Part shown: piece after piece, positions 34,707 through 45,089 of the stretch
Position numbering within the stretch: position 1 is the first letter of the stretch
Layout: the number at the start of each line of letters is the position of its first letter
Source of the DNA: Bartonella bilalgolemi
Lineage (GTDB): Bacteria; Pseudomonadota; Alphaproteobacteria; Rhizobiales; Rhizobiaceae
DNA: 64,000 nucleotides
Assembly: GCF_023500045.1 (NCBI RefSeq)
Contig: NZ_JAMCOF010000003.1
Span: 1 to 64,000, forward strand
Direction: 5' to 3'
Program-made: the position numbers and the translations under genes
The notes under the pieces: generated by a model
What the model saw: only the letters and a program-made list of their open reading frames with translations
Told to the model about the DNA's origin: nothing
Databases searched by the model: none

Positions 34707-35697
34707 TTTGTAATCCTATCTCTATATAATAAGATGCGAATTTCCTTTTAAATTATTATCCTTATAACTATGCCTATAATATACAAAAATGCGAATATTA
34801 TCTTTATTTGAAATATAAAAATGGTGAAAGCACTTATTAAAGTGATAGATGCAATGTTGATATAATGAATAAAAGTGTTATTCTCTTTGAATAACAGTTT
34901 ATTTTGGAAAAATATTTTTTTATTTCAATTTATCTTTTGAAGCAAAAAACATTTATCTAAATGTCATAAGAAAAAATAATAGATGATAAATTATTTAAAA
35001 AAGAATTTTACAATACCTTTTAGGGGGTATCTGTATAGTTGTAATATTATAAGAAAATAAAATATATGAAGTAATGATGATATTGATTTTTGCTTTATAA
35101 ATATAAAGATGGTAGCAATTCAGTTGATTTTACGTTATATTTTCTATGGATGATGCTAAGAGATAGGTTTGAGAGAAAATATAAATATCTTTTAAAACGG
35201 ATTTGTAAAGTGGTTGTGCACTGTTTTTTCATAAGAAATACGGTTCTATTAAAGAATGCGAAAAAAATGTGCAGTTATTGGCAATCTTCATTATTTAAGA
35301 GGTATTGCTTTAGATAATTTTTAAAGCCATTAAATTGAATTTAAAAAGATAGTAAGGCCGGGCATTAGGTGTATTTTGACCATGTTTTTTTAAAATTAGG
35401 CTGTCTCTCTGTTGTAGAGATAGGCTAAATTAATGTATGTAACATTTTCATTTCAATCTGTTATATATAAAGTTGGAATAGCAGTGAGAGCTCTAAACTG
35501 TTTCAGTGTGTCACTGCATTAGAGGTAGATACTTAATTTACAGGTAAAAGTTAAAGTATATTCTTCACAATTAGGCCAATAATATAATAAAAGATATCAC
35601 TGCTATGAACTAAAGGGATATTCCGACTTTTATTAAACACTTCAAAAGCAATCACATATATGGCTTTGTGTTTGCTTATTTTGAAATCGATGAGAAT
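34707..35697. other. gene-free region of about 1 kb with structured elements
   Basis: No reliable gene is seen. A 75-codon plus-strand frame near 35090-35317 is Lys/Arg/Cys-rich, lacks a good start and was rejected. The right half has marked hairpins. One pairs 35396-35408 with 35416-35428 (13 positions, one mismatch and one G-T pair, 7-base loop). GCAGTGA (35481-35487) pairs with TCACTGC (35511-35517), and inside that an ACTG-TTT-CAGT stem is possible. This could hold a small RNA, or could be a decayed gene region. Confidence 0.45.
35396..35525. ncRNA. candidate structured RNA in the alr-slt gap
   Basis: This element is supported by structure only. The first hairpin (35396-35428) has the arms TTAGGCTGTCTCT and AGAGATAGGCTAA. 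The second (35481-35517) has the arms GCAGTGA and TCACTGC. A competing stem CTCTAA (35491-35496) with TTAGAG (35519-35524) encloses the small stem ACTG-TTT-CAGT. No promoter or T-run terminator could be placed confidently, and the strand is undetermined. It could equally be a chance cluster of inverted repeats in AT-rich DNA. Confidence 0.25.
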
Positions 35698-37812
35698 TTA
35701 TGGTTTTTTGTAACCAGCAATGAGATCAGATTTGATATCTGTTGTTCCAGTGAGGCGCGCTTTGTAAATTTCATAATTTTCTATAACACGCATCACATAG
35801 TTACGCGTTTCTGTATAGGGAATACGTTCAATCCAATCGACAACGTTATCAAGAGATTGTCCTCTAGGATCACCATAACGTTCTATCCATTCATTTGCAC
35901 GACGGAAGCCTGCATTATAGCTAATAAGAGCCAATATATAAGATCCATTAAAACGTTTTAGTTGTTCACTTAAAAAATGAACACCTAATATAGTATTATA
36001 ATTGACATCACTGCTAAATTTTTTGTGAGACCACGCTATTGAATGTTTTTTAGCTAATGCTCTTGCTGTGGTAGGTAACAATTGTAACATACCTTGAGCT
36101 CCTGCTTTTGATATAGCGATAGGATTAAATTCGCTTTCTTGGCGTGCAATGGCATAGATGAGTGCTTTTTTTGTTGCAGAAATGTTGATGGATGTTGGAA
36201 TAGCACCGATAGGATGAGAAAGAGCACTGACAGCCTTACCTTGAAAAACAGCAGTTTTACCAATTTTGAGGCTGGTATAATAGTCACCATTTTTTTCTGA
36301 CATAACAGCTAAAAGAGCTAGTTCACCAGGATTTTCTATTGTTTTGCTGAGTTCTTGATAAAAAATTTTAGCGAGATTAGCATAGCCAGCAGCTTCAAGC
36401 CTTTGGATAATTTGGACACCTTTTCGTGCACTAAAACTTTGCCGTTCATTCATTGTTGGTTTAGGAAAATGAATTTCAAGTTTTTGTTTGTTAAGTCGAG
36501 AGGCTGCTAATTGACCATAATAAGTTGTACTAAAATGAGCAGCACGTTGGAAATAATGCTGAGCATTTTTATGTTCACCTAAGGCTTCTGCTGTTCTCCC
36601 CATCCAGTAATAGCCACGGGATGTTGAGAGAGGAGAAGAAGAGAGTTGAGAAATACGCGCAAAATGGTGCATTGCTGTCTTGGGATTATGCAAAAACCGA
36701 AGTGCATACCATCCTGCATGAAATGCAGCATCAATTTCTAATGAAGGTGTTCCTCCAATATGAGCTGAAACAAGTTGATAAGCGATTTTAGGTTTGTTTA
36801 AATCAAGCATTTCGCGAGAAAGAACACGTCGTTCTATCCACCATGCATCAGGGTTAATCAGATTTATTGCATCTCGCGGTGCTCGCATCATGAGTTGTGC
36901 AGCAGTATGGTATTGTCCAGTTCGTCGAAAATAACGAATTTTAGCAAATTGTAAGAGAGGATCTTTTCTCCATGATTGATCAACAGTTTTTAGTTTTTGT
37001 GCGGCTTGAGGTTCATTTTTTTCAACAGCAGCAAAAGCGTTAAAGAGAGATTGAGCATAGGCTAATTTTGCAATTCGCTGGGCTGAATCGATACGATTTG
37101 CATAAAGCATAATCTTCATACGTTTTAAATGATCAATAGGTTTTAATGCAGCGCTTGCATTTTTAAGAATAAGGTCTTCTTCTTGAGCCTTGAGCTGTAC
37201 TATATGCCACCATGGCGCAATGATTTGTCGCGCACGGGTGGTTTGCCCAGTTGCGATAAGGGCTTTGGCAAGTGCAGCCATTCCTTGTACTGTGAGGGGG
37301 GAGTGGTGAGTAAATTTTTGAATAATAGCTTGTGTAGAATTGTTTTCATTAATGAAGGTACGTTCAGCATTGCGTTTCATTATATTCATACCTGGCCAAT
37401 CTTTTAATTCATTGATGGCACTTAATATTTCAGAGCTTGGTATATTCGTTTGATATGATGTATTGATTGCCCACGTTAAGATATGGCGATCAAGACTGTT
37501 TCGAGGCATTGTATTGCGAAGTGCTATTGTTTTTGTAATATCTTTGTTTGAAAGAGTATCTAAGCCGAATTTAAGTTGGCTAGTTCTAGTAATATTAATT
37601 CTTGTTGGGGTGTTATTATTTATAGGAGGAATAACCTCAAAAGATTTTTTAAGTTTTTTTATGGTCGTAAGAGAATGAGGATGAACTAAGGGGATTGGTC
37701 CATTTTGTGGTAGAAGAACTATTTGTGCTGAGGCGTTTGAGAATAAAATTATAGCTGCCAATTTAAGTATAATAAAGATTGATACAAAAAAGTGAGCAGA
37801 GATTATACGCAT
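35698..37812 (-). CDS. slt: soluble lytic murein transglycosylase
   Basis: Slt cleaves glycan strands of peptidoglycan in the periplasm, forming anhydro-muropeptides. The 704 residues start with a signal peptide (FFVSIFIILKLAAIILFSNA, cut near ASA-QI). Residues about 60-540 form the long alpha-helical superhelix (for example YYWMGRTAEALGEHKNAQHY and AHFSTTYYGQLAASRL). The C-terminal catalytic domain carries ALIYAIARQESEFNPIAISK, with the Glu of RQESEFNP as the catalytic acid. AGAQGMLQLLPTTARAL and ILALISYNAGFRRANEWIER follow. Length is normal for the family. It diverges from dapA across a 253-base gap. Confidence 0.94.
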   Translation of the reverse strand: MRIISAHFFVSIFIILKLAAIILFSNASAQIVLLPQNGPIPLVHPHSLTTIKKLKKSFEVIPPINNNTPTRINITRTSQLKFGLDTLSNKDITKTIALRNTMPRNSLDRHILTWAINTSYQTNIPSSEILSAINELKDWPGMNIMKRNAERTFINENNSTQAIIQKFTHHSPLTVQGMAALAKALIATGQTTRARQIIAPWWHIVQLKAQEEDLILKNASAALKPIDHLKRMKIMLYANRIDSAQRIAKLAYAQSLFNAFAAVEKNEPQAAQKLKTVDQSWRKDPLLQFAKIRYFRRTGQYHTAAQLMMRAPRDAINLINPDAWWIERRVLSREMLDLNKPKIAYQLVSAHIGGTPSLEIDAAFHAGWYALRFLHNPKTAMHHFARISQLSSSPLSTSRGYYWMGRTAEALGEHKNAQHYFQRAAHFSTTYYGQLAASRLNKQKLEIHFPKPTMNERQSFSARKGVQIIQRLEAAGYANLAKIFYQELSKTIENPGELALLAVMSEKNGDYYTSLKIGKTAVFQGKAVSALSHPIGAIPTSINISATKKALIYAIARQESEFNPIAISKAGAQGMLQLLPTTARALAKKHSIAWSHKKFSSDVNYNTILGVHFLSEQLKRFNGSYILALISYNAGFRRANEWIERYGDPRGQSLDNVVDWIERIPYTETRNYVMRVIENYEIYKARLTGTTDIKSDLIAGYKKP

Positions 37813-38065
37813 GGAGGAAAGACCTTTAGATATTGCTTTTTAGGCAACATTTTATAATTTTAAAAGAGAAGCATGAAAGACATGTTAACGGATTAGTTGT
37901 GTTTTTAGGAAATGTTCAGCGTACAGAAAAATAGATTAATAATATGGATCAATATTGTAAGATCTTTATGAAATTCAACTTGCTTTGGCTATAGAGCAAG
38001 ACTATGTTTTATAATAAGGTGACTATTGAAAATAAAATAAAGTTAAATATTATCGGGAGTTTATT

Positions 38066-38950
38066 ATGCTCAAGGGAGCACTAACTGCATTAATCACACC
38101 GTTTAATGAAGATGGTGTTATTGATGAAAAGTCATTTTGCAGTTTCGTTGAATGGCAAATTAAACAAGGCATTAACGGTGTGAGTCCCGTTGGAACAACA
38201 GGCGAGTCAGCTACTTTAAGTCATGAAGAACATAAGCGAGTTGTAGAATTATGTGTTAAGCAAGTTGCTAAACGTGTTCCTGTTGTTGCTGGGGCAGGAT
38301 CAAATAGCACAGATGAGGCTCTGAAGCTTGCACAGCATGCAGAGAAAGTAGGTGCAGACGCAGTATTAGTGGTAACCCCTTATTATAATAAGCCTAATCA
38401 AAAGGGATTATATGCTCATTTTTCTACTATTGCGAAAGCTATTTCTATTCCCATTGTGATTTATAATATTCCTGGGCGCTCTGTTGTTGATCTCGCTGTA
38501 GAAACTATGAAAAATCTTTGTCAGGATTTTAAAAATATCATTGGCATCAAAGATGCAACAGGTAAAATTGAGCGGGTAAGTGAACAACGAGAAAAATGTG
38601 GTCAGGATTTTATACAGCTCTCCGGTGATGATAGAACAGCGTTAGGTTTTAATGCACATGGAGGTGTAGGGTGTATTTCAGTTGTATCCAATGTTGCTCC
38701 AAAGCTTTGCGCAGAGCTTTATACCGCTTGTCATCGTGGTGATTATAATACAGCATTAGAATTAAATAATCGTTTAATGCCTCTCAATCGCGGAATATTT
38801 ATTGAGCCCAATCCAGCAGGTATTAAATATGCTGCTGCAAAATTAGGGCTTTGTAGTGATACTGTTCGTTTACCGATTGTTCCATTAGATGATACTACAA
38901 AGAGGATTATTGATGCTGCTTTGCAATATGCAGGTCTTATTAAAGAATAA
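38066..38950 (+). CDS. dapA: 4-hydroxy-tetrahydrodipicolinate synthase
   Basis: DapA condenses pyruvate with aspartate semialdehyde to start the diaminopimelate/lysine pathway. The 294 residues form a TIM barrel: [20 protein letters not shown], then [20 protein letters not shown], and [18 protein letters not shown]. The active-site Tyr is in [15 protein letters not shown] (about residue 133), and the Schiff-base Lys is in [13 protein letters not shown] (about 161). [17 protein letters not shown] lies near the end. It is followed 18 bases later by smpB, a pairing common in alphaproteobacteria. Its substrate comes from asd at 26211. Confidence 0.97.
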   Translation: MLKGALTALITPFNEDGVIDEKSFCSFVEWQIKQGINGVSPVGTTGESATLSHEEHKRVVELCVKQVAKRVPVVAGAGSNSTDEALKLAQHAEKVGADAVLVVTPYYNKPNQKGLYAHFSTIAKAISIPIVIYNIPGRSVVDLAVETMKNLCQDFKNIIGIKDATGKIERVSEQREKCGQDFIQLSGDDRTALGFNAHGGVGCISVVSNVAPKLCAELYTACHRGDYNTALELNNRLMPLNRGIFIEPNPAGIKYAAAKLGLCSDTVRLPIVPLDDTTKRIIDAALQYAGLIKE

Positions 38951-38968
38951 AATGATGTTGAAATAGCC

Positions 38969-39448
38969 ATGAACAACAAAAAAAAGACTGCATCAATACG
39001 AAAAGTTATTGCAGATAATCGTAAAGCACGTTTCAATTTTGAAATTCTTGATACTCTTGAGGTCGGTATTGTTCTTCAAGGAACAGAGGTTAAGTCTTTA
39101 CGTTCTAGTCATGCTAACATTTCTGAAAGTTATGCTAGCTTTGAAAAGGGGGAATTATGGTTGATTAATTCTCATATTCCTGAATATACACAGGCGAATC
39201 GTTTTAATCATGAGGCACGTCGTTTACGTAAATTATTACTTTCAAAGCGTGAAATGGCACGTTTCTTTAATGCAACTTCTCGTGAGGGCATGACGATTAC
39301 TCCACTTAAACTTTATTTTAATGAGCGGGGGCGTGTTAAATTGGAGATTGCTTTGGCGCGTGGTAAAAAACTTCACGATAAACGTGAAACGGAAAAAAAA
39401 CGGGATTGGGGACGTGAAAAGGCACGACTTTTGAAAAGGCATGGATAA
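38969..39448 (+). CDS. smpB: SsrA-binding protein SmpB
   Basis: SmpB delivers tmRNA to stalled ribosomes in trans-translation. The 159 residues contain [20 protein letters not shown] and [20 protein letters not shown] at the N terminus. [20 protein letters not shown] follows, and the C-terminal tail ([19 protein letters not shown]) is the basic segment that enters the mRNA channel. Length is typical. It lies downstream of dapA in the same direction. I did not find the tmRNA gene ssrA in this window. Confidence 0.96.
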   Translation: MNNKKKTASIRKVIADNRKARFNFEILDTLEVGIVLQGTEVKSLRSSHANISESYASFEKGELWLINSHIPEYTQANRFNHEARRLRKLLLSKREMARFFNATSREGMTITPLKLYFNERGRVKLEIALARGKKLHDKRETEKKRDWGREKARLLKRHG

Positions 39449-39484
39449 TAGGAAAGAAATTTACATATCTTGGTTAGAGAGATT

Positions 39485-40153
39485 TCAACGTTGATTTAAA
39501 TAGATTTTTGCAGCTTGGAAGACTTGATAAAACATAGTATCTGTCAAGCGACCGGTATTAGTATTGTAGCGTGAACAGTGATAACTTGAAAAAATACGTA
39601 GTCTACCAATATCACTGATTTTTCCGTGACCAAAAGGGTGCGCTAAGATTTTTGCGTTTAAAGCTCGTATAGTGGAGTTATGAGCAATGCTGCCAAGAGT
39701 AATGATGGCTTTAAGTTGGGGAAGATTTGTTAAAAGAGGTGAAAAAAAATGCCGACAAGTGTTAATTTCAGCGCTAGTGGGTTTATTTTCTGGTGGGACA
39801 CAACGTACTGAATTAACAATAGCGGCATCGATGAGCTCGAGGGTATCATCTGCTCTTTCTGCAAAGGTACCTTGAGCAAAGCCAAATTTTTTTAAAGTGG
39901 AATAAAGGAGATGTCCAGCATAATCGCCTGTGAAAGGGCGTCCAGTTCGATTTGCTCCACGTAATCCAGGAGCAAGTCCGATGATTAGAAGGCGTGTTGT
40001 TGCAGCCCCTTTATGAGGGAAAAATGGACTGACAGGTGCATTGTGCCAATGAGGCTCTTTAATACGCCAGTTAGCGATAAAGTTGTTTAGGCGAGGACAC
40101 AAATTACAATTTGGTGGCGGTTCTGGGCACAATGATGTTAATTTACTATTCAT
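39485..40153 (-). CDS. uracil-DNA glycosylase, family 4/5-like (iron-sulfur type)
   Basis: The protein removes uracil or related damaged bases from DNA. The 222-residue form begins at the ATG 40153; a TTG at 40183 would add ten residues. The Cys pair in EPPPNCNLCPRLNNFI (about residues 12-19) fits the first half of the 4Fe-4S site. GLAPGLRGANRTGRPFTGDY (about residues 65-84) is the family-5 type active-site motif, and VNSVRCVPPENKPTSAEIN with SYHCSRYNTNTGRL supplies further Cys residues and the closing His motif. It replaces or complements ordinary Ung. It converges on smpB. Confidence 0.9.
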   Translation of the reverse strand: MNSKLTSLCPEPPPNCNLCPRLNNFIANWRIKEPHWHNAPVSPFFPHKGAATTRLLIIGLAPGLRGANRTGRPFTGDYAGHLLYSTLKKFGFAQGTFAERADDTLELIDAAIVNSVRCVPPENKPTSAEINTCRHFFSPLLTNLPQLKAIITLGSIAHNSTIRALNAKILAHPFGHGKISDIGRLRIFSSYHCSRYNTNTGRLTDTMFYQVFQAAKIYLNQR

Positions 40154-40183
40154 GGATTGCAGGTACCAATTATGTTTTATCAA

Positions 40184-41076
40184 AAATCTTTTAAGTTATT
40201 TTATTTCATATTCAGTAGAGTATATCTTTGTAAACGATCTTATAATATGTATACAAAGATTTTTTCACAATAGATTAAAATGAATTTCTTGCTGATTGTA
40301 TTATAGGGAGAACATGTATTGCTATGATTAATTGCTAATACATTGACTGAGATAGTACCAAATGAGTTTAAAGCTCTTTCTATAAAATCTGTGATGTTGA
40401 TGACTTAATCTAGAGCTAGAGATTCACAGGTAGTGTATTTAGGTAGTGTATTGTTGTGGGTACTTCATTGAGCTTTTTCTCTTCTGAAAAGGGACATGTT
40501 ATTTCCTTAATTATAGTGGACCTAATTTTTTGTATAGTTATGGATCAAAAAACTATATCTTTTAAAGATGCTTGTGGATTAGGTATATTTTAACGCTGAC
40601 AAAAGGTTTAGATATTTATGCCTAATAGCCTTTTAATATAGTGTTTTATAGTAGTCTATTATATTAATTAAGTTGATTAAAGCTTTCTTCTCTGCAGTTA
40701 GTTTTTTAGCTGCAGTATGCTATCAGTTTTCATTATATTTTAAGTAAATCTTTATAGAATGTAGAGAGAAGGAATTATAGCAATGCGTTTATGTTTATAT
40801 TGTAATTTTTTTGATAAACGCGCTTATTTTTTTGTACAATTCATTTTCTTTAATTATGATAATCACTGTGTTATTAAGAATGCAATAGTTTGAGATTATT
40901 TTGTTTTCAAAAATTTATGGATTTCAGTGTCTTTGTAAACTTAAATTTTTTAAAGAGTTTTGGGGTATTGAGAAAAAAGTAATAAGGTATATGTTGTTTT
41001 TCTTGTTTTTTGTTTTGATTATTGTATATACTCTGCAACAATCGTTAATTTTTGAACCTTGAAGAAAGGGACATAA
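40184..41076. other. gene-free region upstream of rpoZ
   Basis: About 890 bases without a convincing gene. Seen: a tandem repeat of 13 bases (AGGTAGTGTATTT at 40428-40440 and a near copy at 40441-40453). TATAGTT (about 40534-40540) and AACTATA about 11 bases later form a stem. CTGCAGTTA (40692-40700) pairs with TAGCTGCAG (40707-40715) around a T-rich loop. Short coding-looking fragments near 40330-40410 (VPNEFKALSIKSVML) may be remnants. No tRNA or tmRNA found. Confidence 0.4.
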
Positions 41077-41475
41077 ATGGCCCGTGTAACAGTAGAAGAT
41101 TGTATTGATAAAGTTGATAATCGTTTTGAGTTGGTGCTTTTAGCTGGGCACCGGGCTCGTCAGATTTCACAAGGTGCACAAATTACCATTGATCGTGATA
41201 ATGATAAAAATCCAGTTGTTGCTTTACGTGAAATAGCAGATAAAACTTTATCACCTGCTGATTTAAAAGAAGATCTTATTCATTCTTTACAAAAGCATGT
41301 GGAAGTCGATGAACCAGAGGGAACAATGGAGTTTATTTCTCACTCAGGTGAATCCGGAGATATTTTGGGCTCTTCATCAGAAGCGAGTAATGGTTCATTT
41401 GATTACATGTCAGAAGAAGAGCTTTTGGCAGGTATTGAAAGTTTAGTTGTGCCAGAGAAAAATGATGATTATTAA
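41077..41475 (+). CDS. rpoZ: RNA polymerase omega subunit
   Basis: Omega helps assemble RNA polymerase and, with ppGpp, can affect its activity. The N terminus ([20 protein letters not shown], then [14 protein letters not shown]) is the diagnostic core. The segment [19 protein letters not shown] completes the conserved part. The last 60 residues are acidic and variable, as in other Rhizobiales (132 residues against about 90 in E. coli). It lies upstream of the ppGpp synthetase/hydrolase gene, the usual rpoZ-spoT order, with a 118-base gap. Confidence 0.96.
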   Translation: MARVTVEDCIDKVDNRFELVLLAGHRARQISQGAQITIDRDNDKNPVVALREIADKTLSPADLKEDLIHSLQKHVEVDEPEGTMEFISHSGESGDILGSSSEASNGSFDYMSEEELLAGIESLVVPEKNDDY

Positions 41476-41593
41476 TGACCATATCTTATTGAAAAAGTAA
41501 TACATAGATTATAATTTGGTAGATTTATTTTTTCTTTTATTAGTAGGGTATTCAATAATAATTTAATTACAAAATTTCTGAGGATATATCTAT

Positions 41594-43822
41594 ATGATGC
41601 GTCAGTGTGAGCTGGTTGAGCGTGTGCAGCGTTACAAGCCTGACGTAGATGCGGCTTTATTAAATAAAGCCTATGTTTATGCAATGCGAAAGCACCGCCA
41701 TCAAAAGCGTGCTTCAGGTGATCTTTATTTTTCTCATCCTTTAGAAGTTGCTGCTATCTTAACGGATATGCATTTAGATGAAGCAACAATTGCTGTCGCT
41801 CTTTTACATGATACAATTGAGGATACAAATGCTACAAGAGCAGAAATTGATCAACTTTTTGGATCTGAAATTGGTAAATTAGTTGAGGCACTTACAAAGC
41901 TTAATAAGCTTGATCTTGTATCGAAGAAAGCTGTGCAAGCAGAAAATCTTCGTAAACTTCTTATTGCTGTTTCTGATGATATTCGTGTTCTTTTAGTTAA
42001 ATTGGCAGATCGTCTTCATAATATGCGTACCCTTGATGTTATGCGTGATGATAAGCGTCGCTGGATTGCTGAAGAGACAATGGATATTTATGCGCCGCTT
42101 GCTGGCCGTATGGGTATGCAAGATATGCGTGAAGAGCTAGAGGATCTTTCTTTTTTTTATTTAAATCCAGAGGGTTATCGTACTATTACTGATAGGCTTT
42201 CAGAATTATCAGTGCGCAATCGCGATTTGCTTTCCACAATTGAAAAAGAATTGACAAAACTTTTTTTAAAAAACGGTATTAAAGCCAATGTTAAAAGCCG
42301 TCAGAAAAAATCTTATTCAATTTTTCGTAAAATGGAAAGCAAGATTTTATCTTTTGAACAATTATCTGATATTTTTGGGTTTCGTGTAATTGTTGAGAGC
42401 GTGGATGATTGTTATCGTGCTCTTGGTATTATACACACTACATGGCCGATGGTTCCTGGGCGTTTTAAGGACTATATTTCTATACCTAAACAAAATGATT
42501 ATCGTTCAATTCATACAACAATTGTTGGGCCTTCAGGGCAACGCATTGAATTACAAATTAGAACTGGTGCAATGGATAGGATTGCTGAATATGGTGTTGC
42601 TGCACATGCCATTTATAAAGATCATGGTTCTGATTATTCAACATCAAGATTATCAAGTGAGACTAATGCTTATGCATGGTTGCGTCAAACAATTCAATCT
42701 TTGTCAGACGGCCATAATCCAGAAGAGTTCCTAGAATATACAAAACTTGAGCTTTTTCATGATCAGGTTTTCTGTTTTACGCCGAAAGGGCAGCTAATTG
42801 CATTTCCAAAAGGTGCTACACCTATTGATTTTGCTTATGCAGTACATACCGATATTGGTAATTCTTGTGTGGGAGTAAAAATCAATGGTCGTATTATGCC
42901 TATAATGACCAAATTAAAAAATGGTGATGAAGTTAATATTATATGTTCGCAGACTCAATCTCCACCAGCAGCATGGGAATCGCTCGTTGTAACAGGTAAG
43001 GCACGTTCTGCAATTCGTCGAGCAACACGTTCAGCAATACATAAGCAATATTCAGGTTTGGGATGCCGTATTCTTGAACGTTCATTTGAATGTGCGGGAA
43101 AACAATTTTCGCAAGATATGCTTAAGCAAATTTTACCACGTCTAGCGCGTAAGGACGTGAACGACGTTTTAGCAGCTGTTGGGCGTGGTGAATTAGCTGC
43201 TATAGATGTGGTGAAAGCAGTTTATCCAAATTATCAAGATCATTCTGTGGTGAGAAAGCCATCGTTTAAGTTTAGGGAGAGAAGTTGGTTTAATATTGAA
43301 AATGCTCAAGATATGATTTTTAAAATTCTTGAGAATAAAAAAAGCAAAAATTTAAAGAGGGGACATAAGTATAGAGTATTACCTATTCAAGGTACAAAAG
43401 GGGATATTCCAGTACAATTTTCTCCTGAGGGAGCTGTGCCGGGAGATCAAATTATTGGTATTATGCAGCCGGGTGCAGGTATTATTATTTATCCGATACA
43501 ATCTTCGGCTTTAATGGCTTATGCTGATCAGCCAGAACGGTGGATTGATGTACGCTGGGATATTGATTCTAAGATGAATGAACGTTTTCCTGCTCGAATC
43601 AATATTGTGGCTGTAAATAATCCTGGTTCTTTAGCTGAAATTACTCAGATCATTTTTGCAAATGATGCCAATATTGAAAATTTATCTTGTGTTCATAAGG
43701 CGATAGATTTTACAGAAATTATCATTGATCTTGAGGTTTGGGATTTAAAACATTTAAATTGTATCTTTTCTCAGTTAAAAAGAGCAAGATCAGTGAATAT
43801 GGTACATCGGGTTTATGGGTGA
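41594..43822 (+). CDS. rsh: bifunctional (p)ppGpp synthetase/hydrolase (Rsh)
   Basis: Rsh makes and degrades ppGpp, the stringent-response alarmone. The 742 residues show the full RelA/SpoT plan. The hydrolase HD domain is intact (FSHPLEVAAILTDMHLDEAT, then VALLHDTIEDTNAT) around residues 50-85. The synthetase domain includes VKSRQKKSYSIFRKMESK and KQNDYRSIHTTIVGPSGQ, around residues 235-320. A TGS domain (VFCFTPKGQLIAFPKGATPI) and a C-terminal ACT domain (INIVAVNNPGSLAEITQI) follow. As both catalytic motifs look whole, one enzyme probably does both jobs, as usual in alphaproteobacteria. It overlaps the open frame of pyrE only slightly. Confidence 0.95.
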   Translation: MMRQCELVERVQRYKPDVDAALLNKAYVYAMRKHRHQKRASGDLYFSHPLEVAAILTDMHLDEATIAVALLHDTIEDTNATRAEIDQLFGSEIGKLVEALTKLNKLDLVSKKAVQAENLRKLLIAVSDDIRVLLVKLADRLHNMRTLDVMRDDKRRWIAEETMDIYAPLAGRMGMQDMREELEDLSFFYLNPEGYRTITDRLSELSVRNRDLLSTIEKELTKLFLKNGIKANVKSRQKKSYSIFRKMESKILSFEQLSDIFGFRVIVESVDDCYRALGIIHTTWPMVPGRFKDYISIPKQNDYRSIHTTIVGPSGQRIELQIRTGAMDRIAEYGVAAHAIYKDHGSDYSTSRLSSETNAYAWLRQTIQSLSDGHNPEEFLEYTKLELFHDQVFCFTPKGQLIAFPKGATPIDFAYAVHTDIGNSCVGVKINGRIMPIMTKLKNGDEVNIICSQTQSPPAAWESLVVTGKARSAIRRATRSAIHKQYSGLGCRILERSFECAGKQFSQDMLKQILPRLARKDVNDVLAAVGRGELAAIDVVKAVYPNYQDHSVVRKPSFKFRERSWFNIENAQDMIFKILENKKSKNLKRGHKYRVLPIQGTKGDIPVQFSPEGAVPGDQIIGIMQPGAGIIIYPIQSSALMAYADQPERWIDVRWDIDSKMNERFPARINIVAVNNPGSLAEITQIIFANDANIENLSCVHKAIDFTEIIIDLEVWDLKHLNCIFSQLKRARSVNMVHRVYG

Positions 43823-43835
43823 AAGAGATTTTGCA

Positions 43836-44414
43836 ATGAATACACAAGATGTGATTAATATTTTCAGACAAGCAGATGCCATTTTAGAAGGGCATTTTAT
43901 TTTAACATCAGGCCGTCATAGTGCTACTTATTTACAGAAGGCAAGAGTGTTTATGCATGCTGATCTTACCGAAAAGTTGTGTTACGCTTTGGCTAAAAAA
44001 ATTAAGAAATATGTGGAAGGAAAAATTGATTACATAGTTGGGCCTGCAATTGGTGGTCTTATTCCTTCGTACGAGACTTCACGTCATCTTTGTGTTCCTT
44101 CTATTTGGGTAGAGCGTGTGAATGGTATATTCCAATTACATCGCTTTGCAATTGAAAAAGATGCACGGGTTGTTATTGTTGAAGATATTATAACAACTGG
44201 TCTTTCTATTCGTGAGACCATTGAAGCATTGGTTGAAGCAAAAGCCAATGTGATAGCAAGTGCATGTATTCTTGATCGGTCTGGCGGTAAGGTTAATGTA
44301 GGAGTTCCCCTCATTTCACTTGCTGAGTATGAAATTGCATCCTATGATGCTAATGCTGTACCTCCTGAGCTTGCTAGACTTCCAGCTATTAAGCCAGGGA
44401 GCCGAAATATTTGA
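43836..44414 (+). CDS. pyrE: orotate phosphoribosyltransferase
   Basis: PyrE converts orotate and PRPP to orotidine 5'-phosphate in pyrimidine synthesis. The start at 43836 (MNTQDVINIFRQADA) is preferred over the in-frame ATG at 43815, because GAAAGAG lies nine bases upstream and it avoids overlap with rsh. The 192 residues include GHFILTSGRHSATYLQKARV, then DYIVGPAIGGLIPSYETSR and the PRPP-binding segment RVVIVEDIITTGLSIRETIE (about residues 105-124). It follows rsh closely and is likely cotranscribed. It works with the dihydroorotase encoded at 52108. Confidence 0.95.
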   Translation: MNTQDVINIFRQADAILEGHFILTSGRHSATYLQKARVFMHADLTEKLCYALAKKIKKYVEGKIDYIVGPAIGGLIPSYETSRHLCVPSIWVERVNGIFQLHRFAIEKDARVVIVEDIITTGLSIRETIEALVEAKANVIASACILDRSGGKVNVGVPLISLAEYEIASYDANAVPPELARLPAIKPGSRNI

Positions 44415-44487
44415 TTTTTATTAATTTTTCTATGAAAATGCTTGATAAAATAAACTTGAATAACATAAAATATAAGTATTATTTAGT

Positions 44488-45084
44488 GTGTACAAGATAT
44501 ATATGAGTAACCATATGTTTTTTAGTTATCGAACACCGATGAATTTTGGAGAGCGTATTCGACGTAAGTTTAGCTTGTGTCGTTTATTTTATTATATACG
44601 TAAACGTATTTTACGTATATCAGCAACGCCTCATGAAGTGGCGTTGGGGTTCTCTATTGGTATTTTTGCAGCCTGTTCACCTCTTTTGGGGTTGCACATT
44701 ATTTTAGCAGTATTTTTTTCTTGGGTTTTACAGGGTAATTTTGCTGCAGCAATTATCGGGACTGTTTTTTCTAATCCATTGACATTTTTACTTATTATTA
44801 TGGCTGATTATAAAGTGGGTCGCCTATTTTTATTGTTTTTTGGTAATGAAGATGAAATTTCTTTTTCACAAATTCGCACTATGTTAGGTGATTTGACGTT
44901 TTCGCAAGCATGGTCATTTTTTGGGGAAACATGGGATTTGATTATGATACCGATGTTTGTGGGTGGAATGTTTTTAGGTGTTATTTTTGGTAGTTTGTCT
45001 TATATAGGCGTTTACAGAACAATAATCCATTTTCAAAAAAAATCGCTATCAAAAAAGATGTTCAAAGCAAAAAAGCTTAGGTAA
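44488..45084 (+). CDS. DUF2062 membrane protein
   Basis: The protein has a basic N terminus followed by the DUF2062 membrane core: [20 protein letters not shown], then [20 protein letters not shown] and [20 protein letters not shown], typical with the PL-x-F motif. A further membrane segment lies near residues 145-170 ([20 protein letters not shown]). Function is unknown in the family. The listed start is a GTG; ATG codons at 44503 and 44515 are alternatives, since the conserved core begins further in. It lies between pyrE and acpS in one direction and is likely part of the same run. Confidence 0.85.
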   Translation: MYKIYMSNHMFFSYRTPMNFGERIRRKFSLCRLFYYIRKRILRISATPHEVALGFSIGIFAACSPLLGLHIILAVFFSWVLQGNFAAAIIGTVFSNPLTFLLIIMADYKVGRLFLLFFGNEDEISFSQIRTMLGDLTFSQAWSFFGETWDLIMIPMFVGGMFLGVIFGSLSYIGVYRTIIHFQKKSLSKKMFKAKKLR

Positions 45085-45089
45085 TATTT

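Noticed and set aside
35090-35317. 75-codon plus-strand frame between alr and slt
   Set aside because: It begins at a TTG without a ribosome site, is unusually rich in Lys, Arg, Cys and Tyr, and shows no motif; more likely chance in AT-rich DNA.
40083-40283. 66-codon plus-strand frame across the start of the uracil-DNA glycosylase gene
   Set aside because: It overlaps the well-supported minus-strand glycosylase gene and has no domain or ribosome site.
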